Source: JAUVKT01 sp964634565
GTDB lineage: Bacteria > Bacteroidota > Bacteroidia > Bacteroidales > VadinHA17
Assembly (NCBI GenBank): GCA_964634565.1
Contig: CAZWLP010000124.1
Location: forward strand, 1-5,093
DNA: 5,093 nt
Direction: 5' to 3'
Shown: positions 1 through 5,091 of the stretch, in pieces
How the letters are laid out: every line of letters starts with the position of its first letter
Numbering within the stretch: the first letter of the stretch is position 1
Made by a program: the position numbers and the translations under genes
Notes under the pieces: generated by a model
Databases searched by the model: none
The model's input: the letters and a program-made list of their open reading frames with translations, nothing else
What the model was told of the DNA's origin: nothing

Positions 1-42
1 TGTTTTACTGCAACACAACTCTTTGTCTTCCCCCTTCCCAAA

Positions 43-57
43 TACTGCGAAGCAGTA
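43..57. repeat. Short hairpin with GCGAAGC core
   Basis: A perfect 6-bp inverted repeat, TACTGC and GCAGTA, is separated by a GAA triloop. Its centre is GCGAAGC, a heptamer known in the DNA structure literature to fold into an exceptionally stable mini-hairpin as single-stranded DNA. ATACT at 42-46 can instead pair with AGTAT at 58-62, so two folds compete. It is the leftmost of a run of inverted repeats filling 43-247. I see no supported gene in bases 1-246; short open frames there run through these repeats and look spurious. Confidence 0.6.
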
Positions 58-68
58 AGTATCGGCCT

Positions 69-194
69 CAGATTATTTGAAAATCAACGAATGAAGATTT
101 GCCAGTGGCGATAGTACTGGCTAAGAAATGTCTGTTTGAGCCTGCGAGTTACATTTCGGGGACTGGCAAATCAAATGAGCCTTCAAATAATCTG
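69..194. repeat. Triple nested palindromic element
   Basis: Three perfect inverted repeats lie inside one another. The outer arms are CAGATTATTTGAA (69-81) and its complement at 182-194, 13 bp. The middle arms are GATTTGCCAGT (96-106) and its complement at 162-172, 11 bp. The inner arms are GAAATGT (125-131) and ACATTTC (151-157), 7 bp, with a 19-nt apical part. GCCAGT (101-106) can alternatively pair with ACTGGC (116-121). The order of arms makes one long, bulged cruciform or RNA stem. I do not recognise a named family. The architecture resembles non-autonomous palindromic repeats, but a transposase, copy number and target-site duplications cannot be shown from this window. Confidence 0.6.
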
Positions 195-198
195 CAGC

Positions 199-247
199 CT
201 TGACTTTTTTGTTTCTTTTTGTGTCAAGACAAAAAGAATAAAAAAAG
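199..247. repeat. AT-rich hairpin with competing fold
   Basis: TTCTTTTTGT (213-222) pairs perfectly with ACAAAAAGAA (229-238) around a GTCAAG loop. After a 2-nt mismatch the stem continues with T6 at 205-210 against A6 at 241-246, closed by C204-G247. The loop GTCAAG (223-228) is also the exact complement of CTTGAC (199-204), so a second hairpin excludes the first. On the minus strand the element begins exactly at the 3' end of the SRP RNA, so it may help end that transcript or block read-through. It could equally be a dispersed repeat that landed there. Confidence 0.55.
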
Positions 248-345
248 GGGTAAGCTACTTATATCGCACCGCTACAACCACCTACCCTTGCTGCCTTCCG
301 GCCCTGGGGGAGTTTAGTGGGAGCTGGTCGTACAAGACTTACCCC
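247..345 (-). ncRNA. ffs: Small bacterial SRP RNA (4.5S type)
   Basis: This is the RNA of the signal recognition particle, which binds Ffh and targets membrane and secreted proteins to FtsY and the Sec translocon. Read on the minus strand, the diagnostic apical domain is clear: a GGAA tetraloop (296-299) closed by GCC/GGC, flanked by the symmetric loop CAGG opposite AGCA that contacts the Ffh M domain. The 5' end GGGGTAAG and 3' end CTTACCCC pair over 8 bp and set the boundaries, giving about 99 nt, the size of the Alu-lacking bacterial form (Rfam family Bacteria_small_SRP). Seven U residues directly follow the last C, so the terminal stem may double as an intrinsic terminator. An open frame on the plus strand across this region is a shadow. 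Ends are accurate to a few bases. Confidence 0.93.
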
Positions 346-348
346 GTG

Positions 349-380
349 CAAAAGTAGCAACTTTTCCCAAGTAGACAAAA
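349..380 (-). promoter_or_regulatory. Promoter of the SRP RNA
   Basis: On the minus strand a -33 box TTTTG (376-380) is followed by a 19-nt spacer and a perfect Bacteroidota -7 box TACTTTTG (349-356, consensus TAnnTTTG). The first G of the mature RNA lies at 345, a few bases downstream of the -7 box, as expected for the start site. Box identity, spacing and distance to the RNA all agree, so this is the best-supported promoter in the window. Confidence 0.8.
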
Positions 381-408
381 TAATAAATCAGGCTCCACAG
401 GTAAAAAA

Positions 409-433
409 TTTGTGTTTTTTTATTATATATTTG
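409..433 (+). promoter_or_regulatory. Possible promoter of the DUF4199 operon
   Basis: TATATTTG (426-433) matches the TAnnTTTG -7 consensus and lies about 56 nt before the start codon of the membrane protein gene. The only nearby TTTG (409-412) is 13 nt upstream, shorter than the usual 19-21 nt, so the -33 element is doubtful in this AT-rich stretch. The rest of 381-489 shows no conserved leader or riboswitch that I recognise. Confidence 0.35.
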
Positions 434-489
434 TTTCTGTACTCAATAAATAAATCACGACAACAAAAATTTCACTTAAAATAAGCGTC

Positions 490-1026
490 ATGGAAAACAA
501 AGTATCAGTATGGAAAGCAAATCTTAACACAGGTATTATTCTGGGTTTACTTGGAATAGTATGGACCCTCTTCCTGTGGTTTATTGACCAAACATTAAAC
601 CAGTCCCTTGGCTATGTATTTTTTATTGTACTGATTGCTGGTTTGTTTCTGGGTATTAAATCATATCGCGACAAATACAAGAACGGATTTATCACTTACG
701 GACACTCGCTGGGAGCAGGTGTTATTATAATGCTTTATTACAGTATTATTGCATCTATCTTCACTTTTATACTTTACTCTTATATTGACCCGGGTCTTAC
801 AGATAAGATGCTGGCTATGACAGAATCAAAAATGCTCGACAAAGGTGTTCCCGAAAGCATGATCGAACAATCACTGAGTATGTCTGCCAAATTTATGGCC
901 CCCTGGTTTATGGCATTAACAGGTGTATTCGGAGGAGTCTTTATGGGTACAATCCTTTCTCTGATTGTAAGTATATTTACCCGTAAAGAGGGTAATCCCC
1001 TTATCGACGATGCTATTGAAGAATAG
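490..1026 (+). CDS. DUF4199 family membrane protein
   Basis: A 178-residue inner membrane protein of unknown function. Four hydrophobic segments are visible at about residues 12-32, 39-57, 74-98 and 137-163. The conserved family stretch after the second helix begins at Y59 (YRDKYKNGFITYGHSLGAG). An amphipathic, Met-rich extramembrane region (about 100-135) separates helices 3 and 4, and the tail is acidic. Length and layout match the DUF4199 family, which is largely restricted to Bacteroidota and has no established activity. The stop is followed after only 3 nt by the glycosyltransferase start, so the two are almost certainly translated from one mRNA. The pairing suggests a role in supporting polyprenyl-linked glycosyl transfer, but that is inference from context. 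The ATG at 490 is the first in frame; there is no Shine-Dalgarno sequence, as is normal in this phylum. Confidence 0.85.
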   Translation: MENKVSVWKANLNTGIILGLLGIVWTLFLWFIDQTLNQSLGYVFFIVLIAGLFLGIKSYRDKYKNGFITYGHSLGAGVIIMLYYSIIASIFTFILYSYIDPGLTDKMLAMTESKMLDKGVPESMIEQSLSMSAKFMAPWFMALTGVFGGVFMGTILSLIVSIFTRKEGNPLIDDAIEE

Positions 1027-1029
1027 AAC

Positions 1030-1977
1030 ATGGATCTTTCTGTTATAGTACCACTTTTTAACGAAGAAGAATCTCTTGAAGAACTGGCATCCTGGATCGA
1101 CAGGGTGTGTATTTCAAACAAGCTGAGCTACGAGCTGCTGTTTATCGACGACGGCAGTTCTGATTCGTCGTGGAGCATAATTAATAAGCTCGCGTCAGTC
1201 AATAAAAATATTAAGGGTAAGAGTTTTCGAAGAAACTATGGTAAGGCAGCAGCTCTGCACACCGGGTTCGGTCTTTGCAAGGGAGATGTGGTAATTACTA
1301 TGGATGCTGACCTGCAGGACAGTCCTGATGAGATCCCGGAGCTCTTTAGCATGATTAAAGAAGAAGGATTTGATCTTGTATCGGGATGGAAGAAGAAGCG
1401 TCACGATCCTTTTATTAAAAGAATAACCAGCAAGCTGTATAATTTTACGGCACGTAAGGCCTCAGGAATAAAACTCCACGATTTTAACTGCGGACTAAAA
1501 GCCTACAGGCAGGATGTTATTAAGAGTATTGAGGTATTTGGTGAGATGCACCGCTATATTCCAATGCTCTCTAAACAGGCAGGATATAAGAATATTGGCG
1601 AAAAGATTGTAATTCATCAGGCCAGAAAATATGGAGTTACCAAATATGGACTGGACAGATTTATTAAGGGCTACCTCGACCTTCTTACCATTAGTTTTAT
1701 TACCAGATTTGGAAAGAGTCCGATGCATCTTTTCGGGATGCTTGGATCTCTTATGTTTATTGCCGGTTTTGCACTTGCTCTCTATCTTGGAATAAACAAA
1801 CTGGTATTTGTTAATGCAGGCCTGAGAGCTCCGCTGGTTACCGACAGTCCGTACTTTTATATCGGACTGACTGCCATGTTGATTGGCACAATGTTATTTA
1901 TGACTGGATTTATTGGTGAACTTATTAACCGTAACTCATCAACCCGAAATGAATACCTGATAAAAGACAGCGTATAA
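1030..1977 (+). CDS. Membrane-bound family 2 glycosyltransferase, GtrB/DPM1 type
   Basis: A 315-residue enzyme of the group that includes dolichol-phosphate mannose synthase, GtrB and ArnC, which move a sugar from a nucleotide donor to a polyprenyl phosphate on the cytoplasmic face of the inner membrane. The GT-A domain starts with VIVPLFNEEESL (5-16), then FIDDGSSDSS (38-47), RRNYGKAAALHTGF (67-80) and the metal-binding DAD motif at D92-D94 followed by LQD. Later landmarks are DFNCGLKAYR (151-160), the E172-M-H-R175 acceptor-side motif and RKYGVTKYG (199-207), which corresponds to the RxxGxSKY element. Two transmembrane helices (about 232-253 and 275-298) anchor the C terminus. All catalytic landmarks are intact and the length is normal. 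Sugar donor and final acceptor are not deducible. It is probably second in an operon with the DUF4199 gene. Confidence 0.92.
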   Translation: MDLSVIVPLFNEEESLEELASWIDRVCISNKLSYELLFIDDGSSDSSWSIINKLASVNKNIKGKSFRRNYGKAAALHTGFGLCKGDVVITMDADLQDSPDEIPELFSMIKEEGFDLVSGWKKKRHDPFIKRITSKLYNFTARKASGIKLHDFNCGLKAYRQDVIKSIEVFGEMHRYIPMLSKQAGYKNIGEKIVIHQARKYGVTKYGLDRFIKGYLDLLTISFITRFGKSPMHLFGMLGSLMFIAGFALALYLGINKLVFVNAGLRAPLVTDSPYFYIGLTAMLIGTMLFMTGFIGELINRNSSTRNEYLIKDSV

Positions 1978-2051
1978 TCTTTTTTATTCAAAAATTTAAT
2001 CAGACATTTTAAAAACCTACAATATTTTTCTTAATAAAATTAAATTACACT

Positions 2052-2441
2052 ATGAAAAAACTGCTTTTAATCTCACTTGCCATCCTCACAGTAACAGTTT
2101 TCTCCTGTAAGAAAAAAGATAGTGATGACCCGATTGTATATGCCGGAACATGGAGCGGAGTGTACCTTGGAGATGATGATCATGGAACCTGGGCTGTAAC
2201 AATAGACTCAAACGGGGACGTCACCGGAGCAGCAAGCTCAGCAGTTTATATTGCTAACTTCGAGCTAATAGGAACCATCGATTCAGAGGGTACTTTCAAT
2301 GCAACTGCTGGATCAGCGTCAACAGGATCAGAATTTGTCGGAGAATTTAACGAAACCACAGCAAGTGGCACCTGGTCGAATTCTAATCTTGGCTTTGAAG
2401 GTACCTGGTCAGGCGCAAGATATGACGGTACTCTGGAATAA
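2052..2441 (+). CDS. Small secreted lipoprotein with GTW repeats
   Basis: A 129-residue predicted lipoprotein. The signal peptide is MKK plus a hydrophobic core, ending in the lipobox VFSC, with the lipidated cysteine at C19. The mature part begins CKKKDSDDP; an acidic stretch soon after the cysteine fits the Bacteroidota surface-export signal, so it may sit on the outer leaflet of the outer membrane. The rest is Gly, Ser, Thr and Asp rich, with four GTW triplets (32-34, 45-47, 106-108, 117-119) and alternating polar and hydrophobic residues suggesting a small beta barrel or sandwich, roughly like lipocalin-like lipoproteins. I cannot name a family or ligand. It lies 74 nt after the glycosyltransferase in an AT-rich gap where TATTTTTC (2023-2030) is a weak -7 candidate, so it may be an independent unit. 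Reading frame and signal peptide are clear; function is not. Confidence 0.8.
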   Translation: MKKLLLISLAILTVTVFSCKKKDSDDPIVYAGTWSGVYLGDDDHGTWAVTIDSNGDVTGAASSAVYIANFELIGTIDSEGTFNATAGSASTGSEFVGEFNETTASGTWSNSNLGFEGTWSGARYDGTLE

Positions 2442-2466
2442 GCAGGCTTAAAACTATTAAGGTTCT

Positions 2467-3726
2467 TCAAGCTATCCACCATGGAGAAGCCGCCGATTTC
2501 GGCTTCTTTCCATAAAAGACATCATCCAGCTTTACGGCAATTCGTCTGAAAAAGAAATTGTTATTTATGCCCCATCTTACAAAATCATGGAGAAAATTGC
2601 TCTTATGTGAGAAGGGACATACAGACATGCACCTGCCACAGTCTGTTCCTGCCTGGCACCAGTAGGTAAAACATGCTTCCTGGTCGATCTTCCAGTGCAG
2701 TCCTCCCTTATGCTGCTGCCTGTCGTCTGTTGGAATTGCAGCAGAGGGGCAAACATGAGCACATTTTTTACATTTAGTGCAAAAATCAATCACAGAATCA
2801 GAATGACTTGGTAAATCTGCCTTCAGTGGAGCATCTGTTGTAACAACCGCTATCCTTACCCTGGGACCAAGCTTTGGTGTCATAAGCAGTCCCATCCTGC
2901 CTATCTCGCCCAGTCCGGCATCTTTAGCCACCAGCGGGCAGATCACATCATAGTTGGCATCTATATGAGTGGTGGCTTTATAGCCCAGATTTCGGAGCGT
3001 AAGCGCAAGCTGGGTGGCTATCATACCCGAATTAAGATACTGGCGTGCCGACTCCATTACTATGGGCGACTGCGGAGCGGTAATGGTAAGCTCATAATCC
3101 ATCTCAACGGTAAGAGCAATACCATATTTATGCATATTCTCAACAGGCCTGCCATATCTTTCCTTCCTTCCACCGATGGTATAGAAATGATAATCCTTCA
3201 TTTCTGCTATACCGGCAGAATGAGCCCCCATCTTTTTTGCCCACTCCTTTACAAAGATCGTCAGATCCTCTTTATTCCTATCGGTACCTGAGCCTGCAGA
3301 AGGATCCCCCATGCTCCCTGCCCCATGCCCTTCGCCCTTTGCCCTCTCTCCGTCCGCCGAAGCTACAAAGTAGCGAAGGGGGAGCCCTTTGGCTGCATTT
3401 TTTGATCTCAGATCAAAAAATGCTTCCACCGCCTCAAATGAAGCATGTGCGGCTGCAAAAGCCATCTTATTATAATAGCTGGTACCTTCTCTAAGCAATC
3501 CGGGTTTGGATCTGAAATTATCGTCAGCTTCTTTATTTTCAGGTCTGAGTTTATAATATTCATCAAAGTTCTTCCCTCCTGCTTTGATCTCGTTACGGGA
3601 AAACATCGTATCCCTCTCATCCATATGCCTCACAGGCATATCCCTCTTATAACTCCTACCCTTAATCGGCATAAAGAACAGAAGGATAAGTATAAAAAAT
3701 AGCCCTGATAATAAGTATAAGATCAT
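2467..3726 (-). CDS. Membrane-anchored reductive dehalogenase-like Fe-S protein
   Basis: A 419-residue protein related to RdhA and, more distantly, the epoxyqueuosine reductase QueG: a cobalamin-binding reductase domain followed by two 4Fe-4S clusters. The core begins near FVKEWAKKMGA (158-168), then KDYHFYTIGGRKERYG, and the conserved GLGEIGRMGLLMTPKLGPRVR (271-291) of the B12-binding fold. Cluster ligands are C316, C319, C322 and C326 (CxxCxxCxxxCP), then C363, C366 and C370 (DCGRCMSVCP) with C352 or C357 completing the second set. There is no twin-arginine signal. Instead residues 1-20 form one hydrophobic helix followed by a basic KGRSYKR flank, which by the positive-inside rule puts the catalytic part in the cytoplasm. 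No RdhB-like anchor gene is visible. Residues about 113-147 are Gly-rich, encoded by repeat DNA, and look like an insertion. Substrate is unknown; dehalogenation should not be assumed. The ATG at 3726 is chosen because it includes the whole helix. Confidence 0.85.
   Translation of the reverse strand: MILYLLSGLFFILILLFFMPIKGRSYKRDMPVRHMDERDTMFSRNEIKAGGKNFDEYYKLRPENKEADDNFRSKPGLLREGTSYYNKMAFAAAHASFEAVEAFFDLRSKNAAKGLPLRYFVASADGERAKGEGHGAGSMGDPSAGSGTDRNKEDLTIFVKEWAKKMGAHSAGIAEMKDYHFYTIGGRKERYGRPVENMHKYGIALTVEMDYELTITAPQSPIVMESARQYLNSGMIATQLALTLRNLGYKATTHIDANYDVICPLVAKDAGLGEIGRMGLLMTPKLGPRVRIAVVTTDAPLKADLPSHSDSVIDFCTKCKKCAHVCPSAAIPTDDRQQHKGGLHWKIDQEACFTYWCQAGTDCGRCMSVCPFSHKSNFLHDFVRWGINNNFFFRRIAVKLDDVFYGKKPKSAASPWWIA
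2485..2507. terminator. Possible terminator hairpin between convergent genes
   Basis: AGAAGCCG (2485-2492) pairs perfectly with CGGCTTCT (2500-2507) around a 7-nt loop. On the plus strand it lies about 44 nt after the lipoprotein stop and is followed only by a short TTCC, so it is at best a weak intrinsic terminator. It is inside the last codons of the minus-strand gene, encoding part of its KSAASPW tail. Confidence 0.35.
3309..3350. repeat. 7-bp tandem array inside the dehalogenase-like gene
   Basis: Six consecutive 7-base units read CCATGCT, CCCTGCC, CCATGCC, CTTCGCC, CTTTGCC and CTCTCTC on the plus strand, a loose consensus CYNTGCC. On the coding (minus) strand this gives G-rich units and the Gly-rich residues roughly 127-141 of the protein. 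A 7-base period is not a multiple of three, so codons drift from unit to unit; this is DNA-level repetition, not a protein repeat. The same unit CCCTGCC starts the array at 3750. Confidence 0.7.
3353..3383. repeat. Hairpin with symmetric GAA/GAA internal loop
   Basis: TCCGCC (3353-3358) faces GGGGGA (3378-3383) with one G-G mismatch. GAA (3359-3361) faces GAA (3375-3377). GCTAC (3362-3366) pairs with GTAGC (3370-3374) around an AAA loop. Opposed GAA triplets can form sheared G-A pairs, so the whole unit may fold as one stem in RNA or single-stranded DNA. It directly adjoins the 7-bp array and encodes about residues 116-126 of the protein. Confidence 0.6.
3395..3423. repeat. Perfect 29-bp palindrome in coding sequence
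   Basis: GCATTTTTTGATCT (3395-3408) and its exact complement (3410-3423) flank a single central C at 3409, giving 14-bp arms. It encodes AFFDLRSKNA (102-111) of the dehalogenase-like protein and lies 11 bp from the GAA/GAA hairpin. A perfect palindrome this long is unexpected by chance and is not required by the protein sequence. Confidence 0.8.
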
Positions 3727-3749
3727 ATAAAAAGCAAGTTAACAATTTT

Positions 3750-3791
3750 CCCTGCCCTACGCCTTAAGCTTTGAGTCTTAAGTCTTCAGCC
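3750..3791. repeat. 7-bp tandem array between the two minus-strand genes
   Basis: Six 7-base units run CCCTGCC, CTACGCC, TTAAGCT, TTGAGTC, TTAAGTC and TTCAGCC, consensus YTNAGYC, all in phase. The last unit contains the stop codon of the upstream dehydrogenase gene (3786-3788, minus strand). The array fills most of the intergenic gap and leaves about 23 nt before the next start codon. It shares its first unit with the array at 3309-3350. Confidence 0.7.
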
Positions 3792-5003
3792 TTCCAGATA
3801 ATCCTTCAGGTAAGCGTACTCGCTGGTAAGTCTGCCTTCTTCACAGATTGTTGCTCTTTCGATCATCCCCTTTCTTTTTCCTTCTATCAGCTCAGGCAGC
3901 ACAAATTCTGAAAGTTGTAATCCAAAGTCAGCCGATGCATCTCTGGGCAGTTCTCCCGGCAGGTTATCGACCGACATAACGGTAATATTATCAGGATTCT
4001 TAAAAGCCGGCTCTTCTTTGCCTGTCAGAGGGTTAAAGCCATAGAAGGGATCACCAATTGTTGTAGCCCTTTTTGTTGAAGCTATTGGTCCGTCTATATC
4101 GCAGCTGACATCAGCTATTACTGAAATATTAAAGTCCTTATCTTTAAGGTCATCGCCGGTGATAAAAACAGGTGATGCGGGATCCCAGAAATGTGAGGCG
4201 ATGTAAATATCGGCCACCCTGGTATATCTTTTAAAAGTAGACTCATATTCAGAAGGATTTTCGAAGAAGTGATGCAGGTCGAATGCCTTACCCTCCTTAT
4301 GTTTCACATAGTCACCAGGACTAAGCTGGCATACGACGGGAACATCAAAATTTTTAGTCAGGAATTCTTCGGGACTAACCTCAACGGCATTGGTCTGGCG
4401 AATAGTTTCCATAGCACCGTTACCCACTCTGCCATCGCCGCTGACAAGTATTTTCAGACCCGGTATCAGGTCTATCATTTTAAGTCCTGCCCATACTTCT
4501 TCAAGGTCGTGACATTCATTACAGGGTTTCAGCTTAAACCTGTCTGTTCTTATACCCCTTGCGCGCAAGCCGTTATAGGCTCCAACTATACCTGCCCAGC
4601 GACCGAAGGCGACTACCCTGGCGCCGTTATCCTGAGTAAGGTATTCATAGTCTATCAGTCTTACTTTATCCTCAATCATTTTCTGAAGCATCTCCCTGTT
4701 ATAGGGCTGTTCCTTAGCCACGTGCGCAAAGAACAGATATGTTTTACCCGGTATAAATGTTGATTTCTCCACTTCCTTAACACCCATCAGTATATCACAA
4801 TCGCTGAGGTCTTCTTTAAGGGGAATTTCGAGGTATCGATATTCCTCATCCGAGTAGCACCTGTAGTCGCTGGGTTGTACAAAGAACTCAACATCAGGGT
4901 ATTCTATCTGAAGGTCTATTATCTGTGAAGGAGTCAGCGGGACTCTTCTGTCGGGTGGATTCTTTGTCTCTCTCAGGATTCCTATTCTTAATCTTCTGTC
5001 CAT
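3786..5003 (-). CDS. Saccharopine/lysine-type NAD-dependent dehydrogenase
   Basis: A 405-residue enzyme resembling the lysine-forming saccharopine dehydrogenase Lys1 and the related alanine dehydrogenase/transhydrogenase fold. The N-terminal lobe starts RIGILRETKNPPDRRVPLTP (6-25), like the Lys1 substrate-binding start. K76 in GVKEV and H94 in FAHVAKEQ correspond to the catalytic Lys and His pair of yeast Lys1. AFGRWAGIVGAYNGLRARG (132-150) is a strong family marker. The Rossmann loop is SGDGRVGNG (188-196), ISVIADVSCD (293-302) follows, and SVDNLPGELPRDAS (344-357) matches the conserved C-terminal signature. Known Lys1 enzymes interconvert saccharopine with lysine and 2-oxoglutarate using NAD; many Bacteroidota make lysine by the diaminopimelate route, so the real substrate here is uncertain. 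The frame extends to an ATG at 5066, but that lies upstream of the likely promoter and adds a poor leader, so I prefer 5003. Its stop lies within a 7-bp repeat array. Confidence 0.87.
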   Translation of the reverse strand: MDRRLRIGILRETKNPPDRRVPLTPSQIIDLQIEYPDVEFFVQPSDYRCYSDEEYRYLEIPLKEDLSDCDILMGVKEVEKSTFIPGKTYLFFAHVAKEQPYNREMLQKMIEDKVRLIDYEYLTQDNGARVVAFGRWAGIVGAYNGLRARGIRTDRFKLKPCNECHDLEEVWAGLKMIDLIPGLKILVSGDGRVGNGAMETIRQTNAVEVSPEEFLTKNFDVPVVCQLSPGDYVKHKEGKAFDLHHFFENPSEYESTFKRYTRVADIYIASHFWDPASPVFITGDDLKDKDFNISVIADVSCDIDGPIASTKRATTIGDPFYGFNPLTGKEEPAFKNPDNITVMSVDNLPGELPRDASADFGLQLSEFVLPELIEGKRKGMIERATICEEGRLTSEYAYLKDYLEG

Positions 5004-5039
5004 TGGATAATAAAAATTTAGTTTACTACTCAGAAAACA

Positions 5040-5047
5040 CAAAATTA
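5040..5047 (-). promoter_or_regulatory. -7 box upstream of the dehydrogenase gene
   Basis: TAATTTTG on the minus strand matches TAnnTTTG and lies about 36 nt before the chosen start at 5003. A -33 box is weak: TTGG is 23 nt upstream, longer than usual. Transcription starting here would exclude the upstream in-frame ATG at 5066, supporting the shorter protein. Confidence 0.5.
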
Positions 5048-5064
5048 CAAAAATCTGGCGATCC

Positions 5065-5075
5065 ATTGGTCCAAT
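5065..5075. promoter_or_regulatory. Possible operator: 11-bp palindrome between divergent promoters
   Basis: ATTGG and CCAAT flank a central T, forming a perfect odd palindrome. It sits between the two outward-facing -7 boxes (5040-5047 and 5084-5091), in or near the -33 zone of each, which is a sensible place for a shared regulator. The short arms mean chance is possible. Confidence 0.3.
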
Positions 5076-5083
5076 TTTTGTAC

Positions 5084-5091
5084 TATCTTTG
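5084..5091 (+). promoter_or_regulatory. -7 box for a gene beyond the right edge
   Basis: TATCTTTG followed by CA is a classic Bacteroidota -7 box, and TTTTTG sits just before it. The window ends 2 nt later, so transcript and gene are not visible. Its direction implies a plus-strand gene divergent from the dehydrogenase. Confidence 0.55.

Noticed and set aside
1..112. Open frame entering from the left edge, possibly the end of a gene
   Set aside because: It ends inside the palindromic element and its translation shows no protein-like pattern.
69..194. Integron attC site
   Set aside because: The nested arms are reminiscent, but I see no GTTRRRY/RYYYAAC core pair at the ends and no cassette or integrase.
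136..357. Plus-strand open frame of 73 codons
   Set aside because: It runs through the nested palindrome, the AT-rich hairpin and the whole SRP RNA on the opposite strand; its residues reflect repeat DNA, not a protein.
780..1121. Minus-strand open frame opposite the membrane protein and glycosyltransferase genes
   Set aside because: It overlaps two well-supported plus-strand genes and has no recognisable domain.
3309..3350. CRISPR array
   Set aside because: Units are 7 bp and contiguous, with no spacers and no cas genes.
4269..4763. Plus-strand open frame of 164 codons
   Set aside because: It is antisense to conserved motifs of the dehydrogenase and has no family features.
5004..5066. N-terminal extension of the dehydrogenase to the upstream ATG
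   Set aside because: The extra 21 residues precede the conserved start, and the region contains the likely promoter and palindrome.
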